Shown: piece after piece, positions 1 to 6,142 of the stretch
Layout: each line of letters begins with the position of its first letter
Numbering within the stretch: the stretch's first letter is position 1
Assembly (NCBI GenBank): GCA_943845485.1
Contig: CALTNV010000071.1
Span: 1 to 8,215, forward strand
DNA: 8,215 nucleotides
Source of the DNA: an uncultured Flavobacteriales bacterium
GTDB lineage: Bacteria; Bacteroidota; Bacteroidia; Flavobacteriales; CALTNV01
Direction of reading: 5' to 3'
Notes under the pieces: model-generated
What the model saw: only the letters and a program-made list of their open reading frames with translations
The model's database searches: none
What the model was told of the DNA's origin: nothing
Made by a program: the position numbers and the translations under genes

Positions 1-370
1 CACCAGGGTTCCCTCCATAGCTTCCGTCGGGCATATTACTTGAATGTACAGCGTTTACATATTTTAATGTTCCAAATTCAAAATTATATTTACCTCCATG
101 ATTCATTGCGTGACCTTCTATATCTTTTTCGGAAAACCAATTAACAATTTCAAAATTTGAAATGATTTTAGCATTTGTATTTTTTACAATTGCCTCAACA
201 TCTAAAATATGATCTAGATGTCCGTGTGTTATTAATATATAATCAGCCTCAATAGTATTAATGTCAATATTTTTGGCTAATGGATTTCCTGTAATAAAAG
301 GGTCTACAATTATTTTGGTGTTATTTATTTCAATAAACAAAGTAGCATGACCTAAGTATTTAATTTTCAT
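1..370 (-). CDS. UPF0173-type metal-dependent hydrolase (partial, 3' end outside window)
   Basis: The reading frame begins at the ATG at 370 and runs off the left edge after 123 codons, so roughly the N-terminal half is visible. It opens with the metallo-beta-lactamase pattern: a short beta strand with GHA (residues 7-9), then DPFITGNP (23-30). The metal-binding HxHxDH motif is complete as HGHLDH (H49, H51, D53, H54). Further on come SNFE (71-74), MNHGG (89-93) and AVHSS (107-111), where H109 is the likely next metal ligand, followed by YGGNPG at the edge. This series is characteristic of the UPF0173 (YtkL-like) family of cytosolic zinc-type hydrolases, whose physiological substrate is not established. 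No signal peptide is seen. It is divergent from the cold-shock genes, and I see no convincing TAnnTTTG box in its leader. The family call is firm; a precise reaction cannot be given. Confidence 0.9.
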   Translation of the reverse strand, partial: MKIKYLGHATLFIEINNTKIIVDPFITGNPLAKNIDINTIEADYILITHGHLDHILDVEAIVKNTNAKIISNFEIVNWFSEKDIEGHAMNHGGKYNFEFGTLKYVNAVHSSNMPDGSYGGNPG

Positions 371-394
371 AGTTGTTTTTTAAATAGTTGTTTT
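369..394. repeat. Short direct repeat in the hydrolase leader
   Basis: ATAGTTGTTTT occurs at 369-379 and again at 384-394, a 15-nt period. On the minus strand this gives two AAAACAACTAT copies, and the second one runs directly into the start codon of the hydrolase. It may be simple low-complexity slippage, or it may be an A-rich translation-initiation region. The rest of the intergenic stretch to 457 is AT-rich with nothing else recognisable. Confidence 0.4.
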
Positions 395-457
395 AACAAT
401 ATAAATATAATTGGATAATCTTTTTTAAATTTTTATTAAAAAAAGTGTTTTTATAGT

Positions 458-487
458 ATGATATCTATTTATTTAAACCTACATTTG
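458..487 (+). promoter_or_regulatory. Putative Bacteroidota-type promoter of cold-shock gene 1
   Basis: TACATTTG at 480-487 is a perfect match to the Bacteroidota -7 consensus TAnnTTTG. Exactly 19 nt upstream is ATG (458-460) where the consensus -33 element is TTG, so that box is one base off. Transcription would begin near 492, giving a leader of about 20-25 nt before the ATG at 515. The same boxes and spacing recur ahead of the second copy, where only three bases of the 58-nt upstream region differ, and none of those lies in a box. Confidence 0.65.
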
Positions 488-514
488 TTACATAATATTA
501 TTATAAAAATAGAA

Positions 515-706
515 ATGAAAAAAGGAACAGTAAAATTTTTTAATGAAACTAAAGGTTTTGGTTTTATTACTGACGAAGATACTAATGAAGAGTATTTCGT
601 ACACGTATCAGGATTAGTTGATGAAATTCGTGAAAATGACGAAGTTGAGTATGAACTATCTGAAGGAAGAAAAGGTTTAAATGCAGTGAACGTAAAAGTA
701 TTATAA
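515..706 (+). CDS. Cold-shock domain protein, copy 1
   Basis: This 63-residue protein is a complete single cold-shock domain, an OB-fold RNA/ssDNA chaperone of the CspA type that melts mRNA secondary structure in the cytosol. RNP1 is KGFGFI (13-18) and RNP2 is FVHVS (28-32). KFFN (7-10) replaces the KWFN of Escherichia coli CspA, so a Phe stands at the usual Trp position. The length matches the 63-70 residues usual for the family. An in-frame ATG at 458 would add 19 residues, but it lies in the putative -33 promoter element and the added residues match nothing in the family, so I chose the ATG at 515. That start follows an A-rich stretch rather than a Shine-Dalgarno sequence. The neighbour at 881-1072 differs only at residues 21, 35 and 46. 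Confidence 0.95.
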   Translation: MKKGTVKFFNETKGFGFITDEDTNEEYFVHVSGLVDEIRENDEVEYELSEGRKGLNAVNVKVL

Positions 707-728
707 TAAATATATATTTTCGCTTCAT

Positions 729-763
729 AAAAGGTCTCTATTTTTATAGAGACCTTTTTTTTT
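729..763 (+). terminator. Rho-independent terminator of cold-shock gene 1
   Basis: A 13-bp perfect stem pairs AAAAGGTCTCTAT (729-741) with ATAGAGACCTTTT (746-758) across a TTTT loop. An unbroken T run spans 755-763. It lies 22 nt after the stop codon and separates the two cold-shock genes into independent transcripts. Confidence 0.92.
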
Positions 764-823
764 GATATGATTTTAAAATAAAAATAATTTTATTTTTATT
801 TTAAAAGTTTTTTAAAATATACT

Positions 824-853
824 ATGATATCTATTTAATTAAGCCTACATTTG
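824..853 (+). promoter_or_regulatory. Putative Bacteroidota-type promoter of cold-shock gene 2
   Basis: TACATTTG at 846-853 is a perfect TAnnTTTG box. ATG at 824-826 stands at the -33 position with the same 19-nt spacing as in copy 1. The leader to the ATG at 881 should be about 20-25 nt. The in-frame TTG at 851, which would lengthen the protein by 10 residues, is the end of this promoter box and is therefore an unlikely start codon. Confidence 0.65.
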
Positions 854-880
854 TTACATAATATTATTATAAAAATAAAA

Positions 881-1072
881 ATGAAAAAAGGAACAGTAAA
901 ATTTTTTAATGAAACTAAAGGTTTTGGTTTTATTACTGACGGAGATACAAATGAAGAGTATTTCGTACACGTATCAGGTTTAATTGATGAAATTCGTGAA
1001 AATGACGAAGTTGAATTCGAATTATCAGAAGGTAGAAAAGGTTTAAACGCCGTGAACGTAAAAGTATTATAA
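881..1072 (+). CDS. Cold-shock domain protein, copy 2
   Basis: This is a second complete 63-residue CspA-type cold-shock domain with the same RNP1 KGFGFI (13-18) and RNP2 FVHVS (28-32). It differs from copy 1 by E21G, V35I and Y46F. These changes are conservative apart from the Glu-to-Gly in the turn after RNP1, and none touches the RNP residues. Nine of the twelve coding differences fall in changes that leave the amino acid unaltered or in double-base changes within one codon, so both copies appear to be under purifying selection and functional. It has its own promoter and terminator, so the two genes can be regulated separately. The ATG at 881 matches the start chosen for copy 1. Confidence 0.95.
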   Translation: MKKGTVKFFNETKGFGFITDGDTNEEYFVHVSGLIDEIRENDEVEFELSEGRKGLNAVNVKVL

Positions 1073-1094
1073 TATTTATATATATTTTCACTTC

Positions 1095-1129
1095 AAAAAA
1101 CCTCTATATGTTTATATAGAGGTTTTTTT
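1095..1129. terminator. Strong symmetric terminator, probably bidirectional
   Basis: A perfect 15-bp stem pairs AAAAAACCTCTATAT (1095-1109) with ATATAGAGGTTTTTT (1114-1128) across a GTTT loop. A T run follows on the plus strand (1123-1129), and the A run at 1095-1100 gives a T run on the minus strand. It sits between the cold-shock gene and the convergent CAP-domain gene, so it can end transcripts from both sides. Its stem differs from that of the first cold-shock terminator although the genes are near-identical. Confidence 0.9.
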
Positions 1130-1169
1130 ATGCTTTTAATTTTTTTATTTAGGTATAATGATTAACTAA

Positions 1170-2018
1170 TTATTTTATAGTGTAAAAATTTATTTCTTTT
1201 TTAATCATACCATCATTGGTCTCATATGTTATTTCAATATAGTAATGTGTATTTTTATCAAGTATATTCTTAGGAATAATTCCGATTGAGTTCCATTTAA
1301 TAGGGTATACATTTTCAGATTTTGGATATACTACTATACAAGCTAATTGCTCTTCGGTAGTTTTATTTATTAAAACAACATCGATACTCTCATCTTTTAT
1401 TTTAATGCTTGATGGGAGTAATATAGATACAGGGTTGCCTGCTTTTGTATCTTTACTTATAGGATGTGGTACTTCATTAAATAAATCAATTAAAAAGTCT
1501 CTTTGATTGTTTGAAGGATAGGTAATTGTTTGAAAAGATTTATTAGAAAGTTTTTTTCCAGTTATACAATCTATTAAAGTATAACTAATATTTTTTTTTG
1601 ATTTTTTTTTATAAGCTACACCAACTTCAACTAAATCTGGTTGTAGTATTAAAAATCGGTGATAATATGAGTTTTCCCAATTATCAATTAAAACTGTAGG
1701 ACTATATTGTAAGTTTATAACCGAATTTTTTGCAGCTATTTCTCCTTTTTTAGAATACCTTTTAAATGTTTTGTCTTCGTTATGGTATTTAGAGCCAATT
1801 AAATATGGATTGTTTTTATTAGCTTTAATATAAGAGATATGCTTATAGCAATTATTGCTTAGTTTTTTTGATAGTATTACAGTGTCTAAGCCAGCAGATT
1901 TTCTTATTTCATTTATTTTATATACGGTTTTCCATAACTCTTTGTTTTTATTAAATTTACCTGCCCATGTTATTGAGCTTAATAACATAAAATATCCAAA
2001 AAGGAGTTTAGATTTCAT
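1170..2018 (-). CDS. Secreted CAP-domain (SCP/PR-1-like) protein
   Basis: This 282-residue protein has an N-terminal signal peptide (about 1-19, hydrophobic LLFGYFMLLSSITWA, probable cleavage after A19), so it is exported to the periplasm or surface. Residues 30-137 fit the CAP fold: a first helix with INEIRKSAGL (35-44), then SKKLSNNCYKH (50-60), HNE (79-81), a GENIA-like GEIAA (92-96), and SPTVLIDNWENS (106-117). YYHRFLI (118-124) and EVGVAY (131-136) follow. H79, E93 and H120 are candidates for the conserved cavity residues. A second segment from about 165 has TYPSNNQ (166-171), EVPHPI (182-187) and GNPVSI (194-199), resembling the beta-rich region that follows CAP domains in some bacterial proteins. 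Substrate and role are unknown. It begins 39 nt after pabA and is probably the last gene of the ffh-folD-pabA operon. Confidence 0.75.
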   Translation of the reverse strand: MKSKLLFGYFMLLSSITWAGKFNKNKELWKTVYKINEIRKSAGLDTVILSKKLSNNCYKHISYIKANKNNPYLIGSKYHNEDKTFKRYSKKGEIAAKNSVINLQYSPTVLIDNWENSYYHRFLILQPDLVEVGVAYKKKSKKNISYTLIDCITGKKLSNKSFQTITYPSNNQRDFLIDLFNEVPHPISKDTKAGNPVSILLPSSIKIKDESIDVVLINKTTEEQLACIVVYPKSENVYPIKWNSIGIIPKNILDKNTHYYIEITYETNDGMIKKEINFYTIK

Positions 2019-2057
2019 AATTAAATATATAGATAACTATAAAAGTAAGATAAAATA

Positions 2058-2645
2058 TTAATTATAAGCTTTTAAAGCATTGAAAAAATTAACTAAAATT
2101 TCCTTTCCTTTAAAAGTTAATATCGATTCTGGATGGTATTGCAATCCAAATATTGGATAGTATTTGTGTTCTATTGACATAATTTCATTATTTATATCAA
2201 CGCTAGTTATATTTATATTCTCGTTAAATTTTTTAGTTTCTTTCAATATCCATGAGTGATATCTTGCAACATGAAAGTGATGTTTGAAATTTCTGTAAAT
2301 TGGAGATTGTTTATCAGTTAAAGATATTTGATGTTTTTCTCCGTGATAAACTTTATTTAAATTAATTAATTCCCCACCAAAAAATGTACCTATTGCTTGA
2401 TGCCCAAGACAAATACCAAGAATTATTTTAGAAGAATAATATTTTTTTAAAATTTCATTCATTAAAGGCTTTTCAGAAGGTAAGCCAGGTCCAGGAGAAA
2501 AAATAATTATATCATATTTATTTAGCTCCTCTATATTTATTAAATTTGGTCTTTTAACGGTAATTGATTCATTGATAATTGATTCAATATAGTGCACTAA
2601 ATTGTAAGTAAATGAATCATAATTATCAACTAAAAAAACTTTCAT
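2058..2645 (-). CDS. pabA: Aminodeoxychorismate/anthranilate synthase glutaminase subunit
   Basis: This 195-residue class I glutamine amidotransferase releases ammonia from glutamine and passes it to a chorismate-using partner (PabB or TrpE). The family opening VDNYDSFTYNLV (6-17) is present, with SPGPG (50-54) and the nucleophile elbow GICLGHQ (77-83, Cys79). HGE (101-103) and QYHPES (169-174, giving His171 and Glu173 of the triad) complete the set. Length is normal. TrpG and PabA cannot be told apart reliably by motif, and some bacteria use one subunit for both enzymes. I favour PabA, for p-aminobenzoate and folate synthesis, because the gene is not among trp genes and lies 7 nt downstream of folD. 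No pabB or trpE partner is in the window. The 7-nt gap (TAAATAA) suggests translational coupling with folD. Confidence 0.9.
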   Translation of the reverse strand: MKVFLVDNYDSFTYNLVHYIESIINESITVKRPNLINIEELNKYDIIIFSPGPGLPSEKPLMNEILKKYYSSKIILGICLGHQAIGTFFGGELINLNKVYHGEKHQISLTDKQSPIYRNFKHHFHVARYHSWILKETKKFNENINITSVDINNEIMSIEHKYYPIFGLQYHPESILTFKGKEILVNFFNALKAYN

Positions 2646-2652
2646 TTATTTA

Positions 2653-3525
2653 TTAGTTGAATTTTCTTTCCCAAGATATCAAGGTGTTTTTTAATAAAGA
2701 AGCAATTGTCATTGGACCAACGCCTCCAGGAACAGGAGTAATAAACGAGCATTTATCTTTTACATCATTAAAATCAACATCACCTAATAATCTAAATCCA
2801 GATTTTTTTGTATTATCATCAACTCTAGTAATTCCTACATCAATGATAACAGCACCCTCTTTAATCATTGAGGCTTTAACAAATTCAGCTTTCCCTAATG
2901 CAACAATTAATATATCTGCAGTTTTAGTTATTTCACTTAGATTATTTGTTCTACTGTGTGTTAATGTTACAGTACAATTTCCTGGATACTCATTTCTACC
3001 CATTAATAAACTCATGGGAGTACCTACAATATGACTTCTACCAATTACTACACAATGTTTTCCTGATGTATTTATTTTATATCGTTCTAATAATTGAATA
3101 ATACCGTATGGTGTCGCAGGTAAAAAAGTAGGGAGGTTTAGCATCATTTTACCTAAATTTTCAGGATGAAATCCATCTACATCTTTATTAGGATCTATTG
3201 CTAAAGTGATTTTAGTTTCATCAATATGTTTTGGAAGTGGTAATTGCACTATATAACCATCAATTTCATCATTATTATTTAATGCAGCTATTTCTTTTAA
3301 AAGTTTTTCTTCTGTGATATCCTCTTCAAATTTAATTAGTGAACTACTAAACCCTACGTACTGGCATGCTTTTACTTTAGCGTTTACATATGTTAAACTA
3401 GCTCCATTATTACCAACAATAATAGCAGCTAAATGAGGTTTTCTTTCAGTTTCTATTAGCTCTACGCGCGTTTTAATTTCTTCTTTAATTTCTGATGATG
3501 TTCTCTTTCCGTCTATTAATTGCAT
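2653..3525 (-). CDS. folD: Bifunctional methylenetetrahydrofolate dehydrogenase/cyclohydrolase FolD
   Basis: FolD interconverts 5,10-methylene-, 5,10-methenyl- and 10-formyl-tetrahydrofolate with NADP, supplying formyl groups for purines and initiator Met-tRNA. At 290 residues it is complete. The catalytic YVNAK (46-50, Tyr46 and Lys50) is present, with DGYIVQLPLP (89-98, Gln94) and KDVDGFHP (114-121, Asp117); these positions correspond to E. coli Tyr50, Lys54, Gln98 and Asp121. The nucleotide-binding GRSHIVGTPM (162-171) and the C-terminal PVPGGVGPMT (264-273) are intact. PATPYG (136-141) has Ala where many FolD proteins have Cys in PCTPxG; this residue is not one of the catalytic set. It starts 36 nt after ffh and ends 7 nt before pabA, with no terminator seen between them. 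Confidence 0.97.
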   Translation of the reverse strand: MQLIDGKRTSSEIKEEIKTRVELIETERKPHLAAIIVGNNGASLTYVNAKVKACQYVGFSSSLIKFEEDITEEKLLKEIAALNNNDEIDGYIVQLPLPKHIDETKITLAIDPNKDVDGFHPENLGKMMLNLPTFLPATPYGIIQLLERYKINTSGKHCVVIGRSHIVGTPMSLLMGRNEYPGNCTVTLTHSRTNNLSEITKTADILIVALGKAEFVKASMIKEGAVIIDVGITRVDDNTKKSGFRLLGDVDFNDVKDKCSFITPVPGGVGPMTIASLLKNTLISWERKFN

Positions 3526-3561
3526 GATTGTTGAATATTATGATGTTGATAAATTTAAATT

Positions 3562-4908
3562 TTACATTCCTGGCATTCCGCCCATTCCTTTTAAATTTTT
3601 CATCATTCCCATCATGTTCTTTTTGTTAGACATAACTTTCATCATTTTTTTTGTGTCTTCAAATTGTTTTAACAAACGATTAACCTCTTGTATGTTAGTT
3701 CCACTACCTAATGCTATTCTTTTTCTTCTACTAGCGTTTATAACAGAAGGAGTAGCTCTTTCTTTTGGAGTCATAGAGTAAATAATAGCTTCTATTCCTT
3801 TAAAAGCATCATCTTCAATTTCCATGTTTTTAACAGCTTTTCCCATTCCTGGAATCATTCCCATTAAATCTTTAACATTTCCCATTTTTTTAATCTGATG
3901 TAATTGACTTAAGAAGTCGTTAAAATCAAATTGGTTTTTTGCAATTTTTTTATGAAGTTTTTTTGCTTCTTTTTCGTCAAACTGCTCTTGTGCTTTTTCT
4001 ACTAAAGTTACAACATCTCCCATTCCAAGAATACGATCTGCCATACGCTTAGGATAAAAAATATCTAAAGCATCCATTTTTTCTCCTGTACCTACAAACT
4101 TTATAGGCTTGTTTACTACAGATTTTATAGAAAGTGCAGCTCCACCCCTTGTGTCTCCATCAAGTTTGGTTAATATAACTCCATTAAAATCTAATTTATC
4201 ATTAAATTCTTTTGCTGTATTTACTGCATCTTGACCAGTCATTGAATCAACAACAAACAATATTTCTTGAGGTTTTACAGTATTTTTAATTTCTGTAATC
4301 TCATTCATCATCGCCTCATCAATAGCTAAACGTCCAGCCGTATCAATAATAACTACATTAAATCCATTAGATTTAGCATATAAAACTGCATCTTGTGCAA
4401 TTTTAACAGGATTTTTTTCTTCTTTATTTGAGTATACCTCAATGTTTAGTTGCTCGCCTAAAACGTGAAGTTGATCAATTGCTGCTGGTCTGTATACATC
4501 TGCTGCAACTAATAAAGGTTTTTTTCCTTTTTTTGTTTTAACAAAGTTTGCTAATTTTCCAGAGTGAGTTGTTTTACCAGAACCTTGTAATCCTGCCATT
4601 AAAATAATCGCTGGATTCCCAGTTAAACTTAATACTTCCTCCTCATTACCCATCAATTCCACTAATTGCTCGTGAGCAACCTTAATTAATAATTGACTTG
4701 GAGATATAGAGGTTAATACACCTTGACCTAATGCTTTATCCTTAACTTTATTAGCAAATTCTTTAGCTGTTTTAAAATTAACATCAGCATCTAAAAGAGC
4801 TCTTCTTACTTCTTTTAGAGATTCAGCTACGTTAATTTCAGTAATTTGTCCTTGTCCTTTAATTACTTTAAAGGCTCTATCGAATTTCTCTGTTAAATTT
4901 TCGAACAT
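3562..4908 (-). CDS. ffh: Signal recognition particle protein Ffh
   Basis: Ffh is the SRP54-type GTPase that, with 4.5S RNA, binds signal sequences on ribosomes and delivers them to FtsY at the membrane. All three domains are seen in 448 residues. The helical N domain (1-90) includes ALLDADVN (37-44). The G domain (about 95-295) has P-loop GLQGSGKTT (106-114), DVYRPAA (137-143), DTAGR (189-193) and the guanine-specificity motif TKLDGD (247-252). The methionine-rich M domain (from about 320) includes the RNA-binding INASRRKRIALGSG (390-403) and a Met/Gly-rich tail ending MGGMPGM. Length is typical. The ATG at 4908 gives the family-standard opening MFENL. It is the first gene of the probable ffh-folD-pabA-CAP operon. 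No SRP RNA gene was recognised in the window. Confidence 0.98.
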   Translation of the reverse strand: MFENLTEKFDRAFKVIKGQGQITEINVAESLKEVRRALLDADVNFKTAKEFANKVKDKALGQGVLTSISPSQLLIKVAHEQLVELMGNEEEVLSLTGNPAIILMAGLQGSGKTTHSGKLANFVKTKKGKKPLLVAADVYRPAAIDQLHVLGEQLNIEVYSNKEEKNPVKIAQDAVLYAKSNGFNVVIIDTAGRLAIDEAMMNEITEIKNTVKPQEILFVVDSMTGQDAVNTAKEFNDKLDFNGVILTKLDGDTRGGAALSIKSVVNKPIKFVGTGEKMDALDIFYPKRMADRILGMGDVVTLVEKAQEQFDEKEAKKLHKKIAKNQFDFNDFLSQLHQIKKMGNVKDLMGMIPGMGKAVKNMEIEDDAFKGIEAIIYSMTPKERATPSVINASRRKRIALGSGTNIQEVNRLLKQFEDTKKMMKVMSNKKNMMGMMKNLKGMGGMPGM

Positions 4909-4946
4909 CGTATATATGCGTATTAGTATGAAGTTTAGATAATTTA

Positions 4947-4976
4947 CAAATTTAAAAAACTTTAGCTACTTATTAA
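4947..4976 (-). promoter_or_regulatory. Putative promoter of the ffh-folD-pabA operon
   Basis: On the minus strand TAAATTTG (4954 to 4947) matches TAnnTTTG exactly. The -33 element is weak: TTA or TTT lies 19-20 nt upstream instead of TTG. Transcription would start near 4942, leaving about 33 nt before the ffh ATG. The 84-nt gap to the upstream acetyltransferase gene holds only a weak 5-bp inverted repeat (4966-4970 with 4985-4989), so read-through from that gene cannot be excluded. Confidence 0.5.
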
Positions 4977-4992
4977 ACCTATTTAGTAGTTT

Positions 4993-6024
4993 TTATGTCA
5001 TGTCAAAAGCTGTGATGAATTTTGTTGCTTTTGATAATTTTTCTTTTTCTCTTTCCGAGAGATGAAGTCCTTTACAAATCATTTTTGCTACAGGAGGATT
5101 TTGAATTTTACTAATGAATCCACCTTTTTTAAGATTTTTAAGACTTATATATAATTCATCCTTGGTATCAAGCCAATAAAAAGCCATGTTTTCTTCAAAT
5201 AAAGCTAATACACTTTCCATTAGTTTCAATAAAACATCTTCTCTTCCTTCTTTACAATAAAAATGATCAAACGAAACAAAATTCATTTCTTCCTTTTTAA
5301 ACAATTTTTTAAAAAGTGGGAGTTTTGGAAATATTTTTAACATAAAAAAACCTTGTAATCCAGGGAAATTAATTAATTTCCAATCAACCTTATTTCCTTG
5401 AAGTCCAGCAATTATTTCATCGTCTTCTTTCCAAACAAAATATTTAAAGGGATTCATTAAATGATCTAATGTTAATAAACACTTATTTTTGTTATAGTTT
5501 AACAGTAGTTCTTTAATAGCTTCTTTTTCGTGATTTGGAACTATTTCTACTTGTTTGTAGTTTTTTGGATGGAATCTTGAAAATAAGTTGGTTTTTACCT
5601 CTCCAAAGTCTAAGCATCCACTGTTTAATGCAGTTCTCATTGATGCTTCATTGTTACTTTCAATATATGAATGCATCAATGCTGGTTGACTTATAGTTTC
5701 ATGATAATACTTATCTGTTTCAGTTGCTAGTTTTTTTCCAAGTCCAAGTCCTTTATTTTTAACAGAGAAAAACCTAGCATATAATCCTAAATACTTTTTT
5801 TTATCAAAAAAGAAGTCTCTTTTTAAAAAAGTTATATTTCCCAACAACTTGTTATCTTCAGAATAATAACAGCAGTAATCTGCCTTTTTTATTTGAGAAA
5901 TTCTTAATGTAGTATTCTTATGTTGGTATTGTAATTTACCTTCTTTTCCATAAGTTGTTTTACGTAAAAGATCTTTAATTTCTTTATCAGCTTTTGTTAA
6001 TACTCTAAATTCTATATTTTCCAT
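4993..6024 (-). CDS. GNAT-family N-acetyltransferase-like protein
   Basis: This 343-residue soluble protein has no signal peptide or membrane segment. The N-terminal part (about 1-150) fits an acetyl-CoA-dependent GNAT fold. A strand FFSVKN (85-90) leads into a motif-A-like loop NKGLGLGKKLA (90-100), which fits the pyrophosphate-binding Q/RxxGxG/A pattern apart from its first position. After it, YIESNNEASMRTALNSGC (120-137) matches the motif-B pattern in which an Asn and a small residue precede a helix and the 'klGF' turn. The C-terminal half (about 155-343) has strands such as FVWKEDDEIIAGLQG (196-210) and AFYWLD (281-286). It could be a second, degenerate GNAT lobe without the CoA loop. The acceptor substrate is unknown. 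It is divergent from the HPF-receiver gene and lies upstream of ffh in the same direction. The start at 6024 suits the promoter box at 6059-6066. Confidence 0.72.
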   Translation of the reverse strand: MENIEFRVLTKADKEIKDLLRKTTYGKEGKLQYQHKNTTLRISQIKKADYCCYYSEDNKLLGNITFLKRDFFFDKKKYLGLYARFFSVKNKGLGLGKKLATETDKYYHETISQPALMHSYIESNNEASMRTALNSGCLDFGEVKTNLFSRFHPKNYKQVEIVPNHEKEAIKELLLNYNKNKCLLTLDHLMNPFKYFVWKEDDEIIAGLQGNKVDWKLINFPGLQGFFMLKIFPKLPLFKKLFKKEEMNFVSFDHFYCKEGREDVLLKLMESVLALFEENMAFYWLDTKDELYISLKNLKKGGFISKIQNPPVAKMICKGLHLSEREKEKLSKATKFITAFDMT

Positions 6025-6058
6025 AAAACCAAAAAAACATTTAGTGAAGACGTTTTAG

Positions 6059-6091
6059 CAAATGTATTAATTAAGTTTATTTTTATTGAAA
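6059..6091 (-). promoter_or_regulatory. Putative promoter of the acetyltransferase gene
   Basis: On the minus strand TACATTTG (6066 to 6059) is a perfect TAnnTTTG box, identical to the boxes of the two cold-shock genes. A TTT/TTC lies 21-22 nt upstream in place of TTG. Predicted transcription starts near 6054, about 30 nt before the ATG at 6024. Confidence 0.55.
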
Positions 6092-6121
6092 CTTATATTT
6101 TTTTTATCCGTAAATTATTTG
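6086..6121 (+). promoter_or_regulatory. Weak promoter candidate of the HPF-receiver gene
   Basis: TTG at 6086-6088 and ATTATTTG at 6114-6121 resemble the -33 and -7 elements. The -7 box lacks the leading TA and the 25-nt spacing is longer than usual. If real, transcription starts only 15-20 nt before the ATG at 6143, and the in-frame TTG at 6086 cannot be the start codon. The divergent region 6025-6142 holds both this candidate and the promoter of the acetyltransferase gene. Confidence 0.3.
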
Positions 6122-6142
6122 AGACCTAAATTAACTTCATAT

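Larger units (their letters stand above)
457..727 (+). repeat. Tandem duplication, copy 1 (cold-shock cassette)
   Basis: This is the left copy of a duplicated unit that includes promoter, leader, coding region and about 20 nt after the stop. Against copy 2 (823-1095), the 58 nt before the start codon differ at 3 positions and the 192-nt coding region at 12 positions (my manual count). Similarity continues after the stop to the shared CTTCA and then ends abruptly just before the terminator hairpins. The retained similarity outside the coding region indicates a fairly recent duplication or gene conversion. Confidence 0.85.
823..1095 (+). repeat. Tandem duplication, copy 2 (cold-shock cassette)
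   Basis: This is the right copy of the unit described at 457-727. Its first 20 codons are nucleotide-identical to copy 1, and all 12 coding differences fall after codon 20. The junction between the copies (about 764-822) is low-complexity A/T sequence with no insertion-sequence ends. Confidence 0.85.

Noticed and set aside
371..457. Promoter for the UPF0173 hydrolase on the minus strand
   Set aside because: Only partial matches such as TATATTTA without a TTG at the right spacing; indistinguishable from AT-rich background.
458..514. N-terminal extension of the first cold-shock protein from the ATG at 458
   Set aside because: The extension lies in the promoter and leader, its residues resemble no cold-shock protein, and the ATG at 515 gives the standard family length.
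764..822. Mobile-element footprint between the cold-shock copies
   Set aside because: The segment is low-complexity A/T with no inverted ends or target-site duplication, so simple tandem duplication explains the layout.
851..880. TTG start for the second cold-shock protein
   Set aside because: The TTG is the end of the TACATTTG box, so it would not be within the transcript.
1855..2061. 68-codon plus-strand open frame
   Set aside because: It is antisense to the CAP-domain gene, has no family features, and its residues reflect the AT-rich complement.
2657..3034. 125-codon plus-strand open frame
   Set aside because: It is antisense to folD, which has a full set of catalytic motifs on the other strand.
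3524..3781. 85-codon hydrophobic plus-strand open frame resembling a small membrane protein
   Set aside because: It is antisense to the Met-rich M domain of ffh, and CAT-rich complements of Met codons give artificial Ile/Phe/Pro-rich hydrophobic translation.
4960..4992. Terminator after the acetyltransferase gene
   Set aside because: Only a 5-bp inverted repeat with a poor stem is visible; it is too weak to call.
6086..6142. TTG start at 6086 for the HPF-receiver gene
   Set aside because: The HPF-like fold begins at the ATG at 6143, and the upstream codons are low-complexity and overlap the likely promoter.
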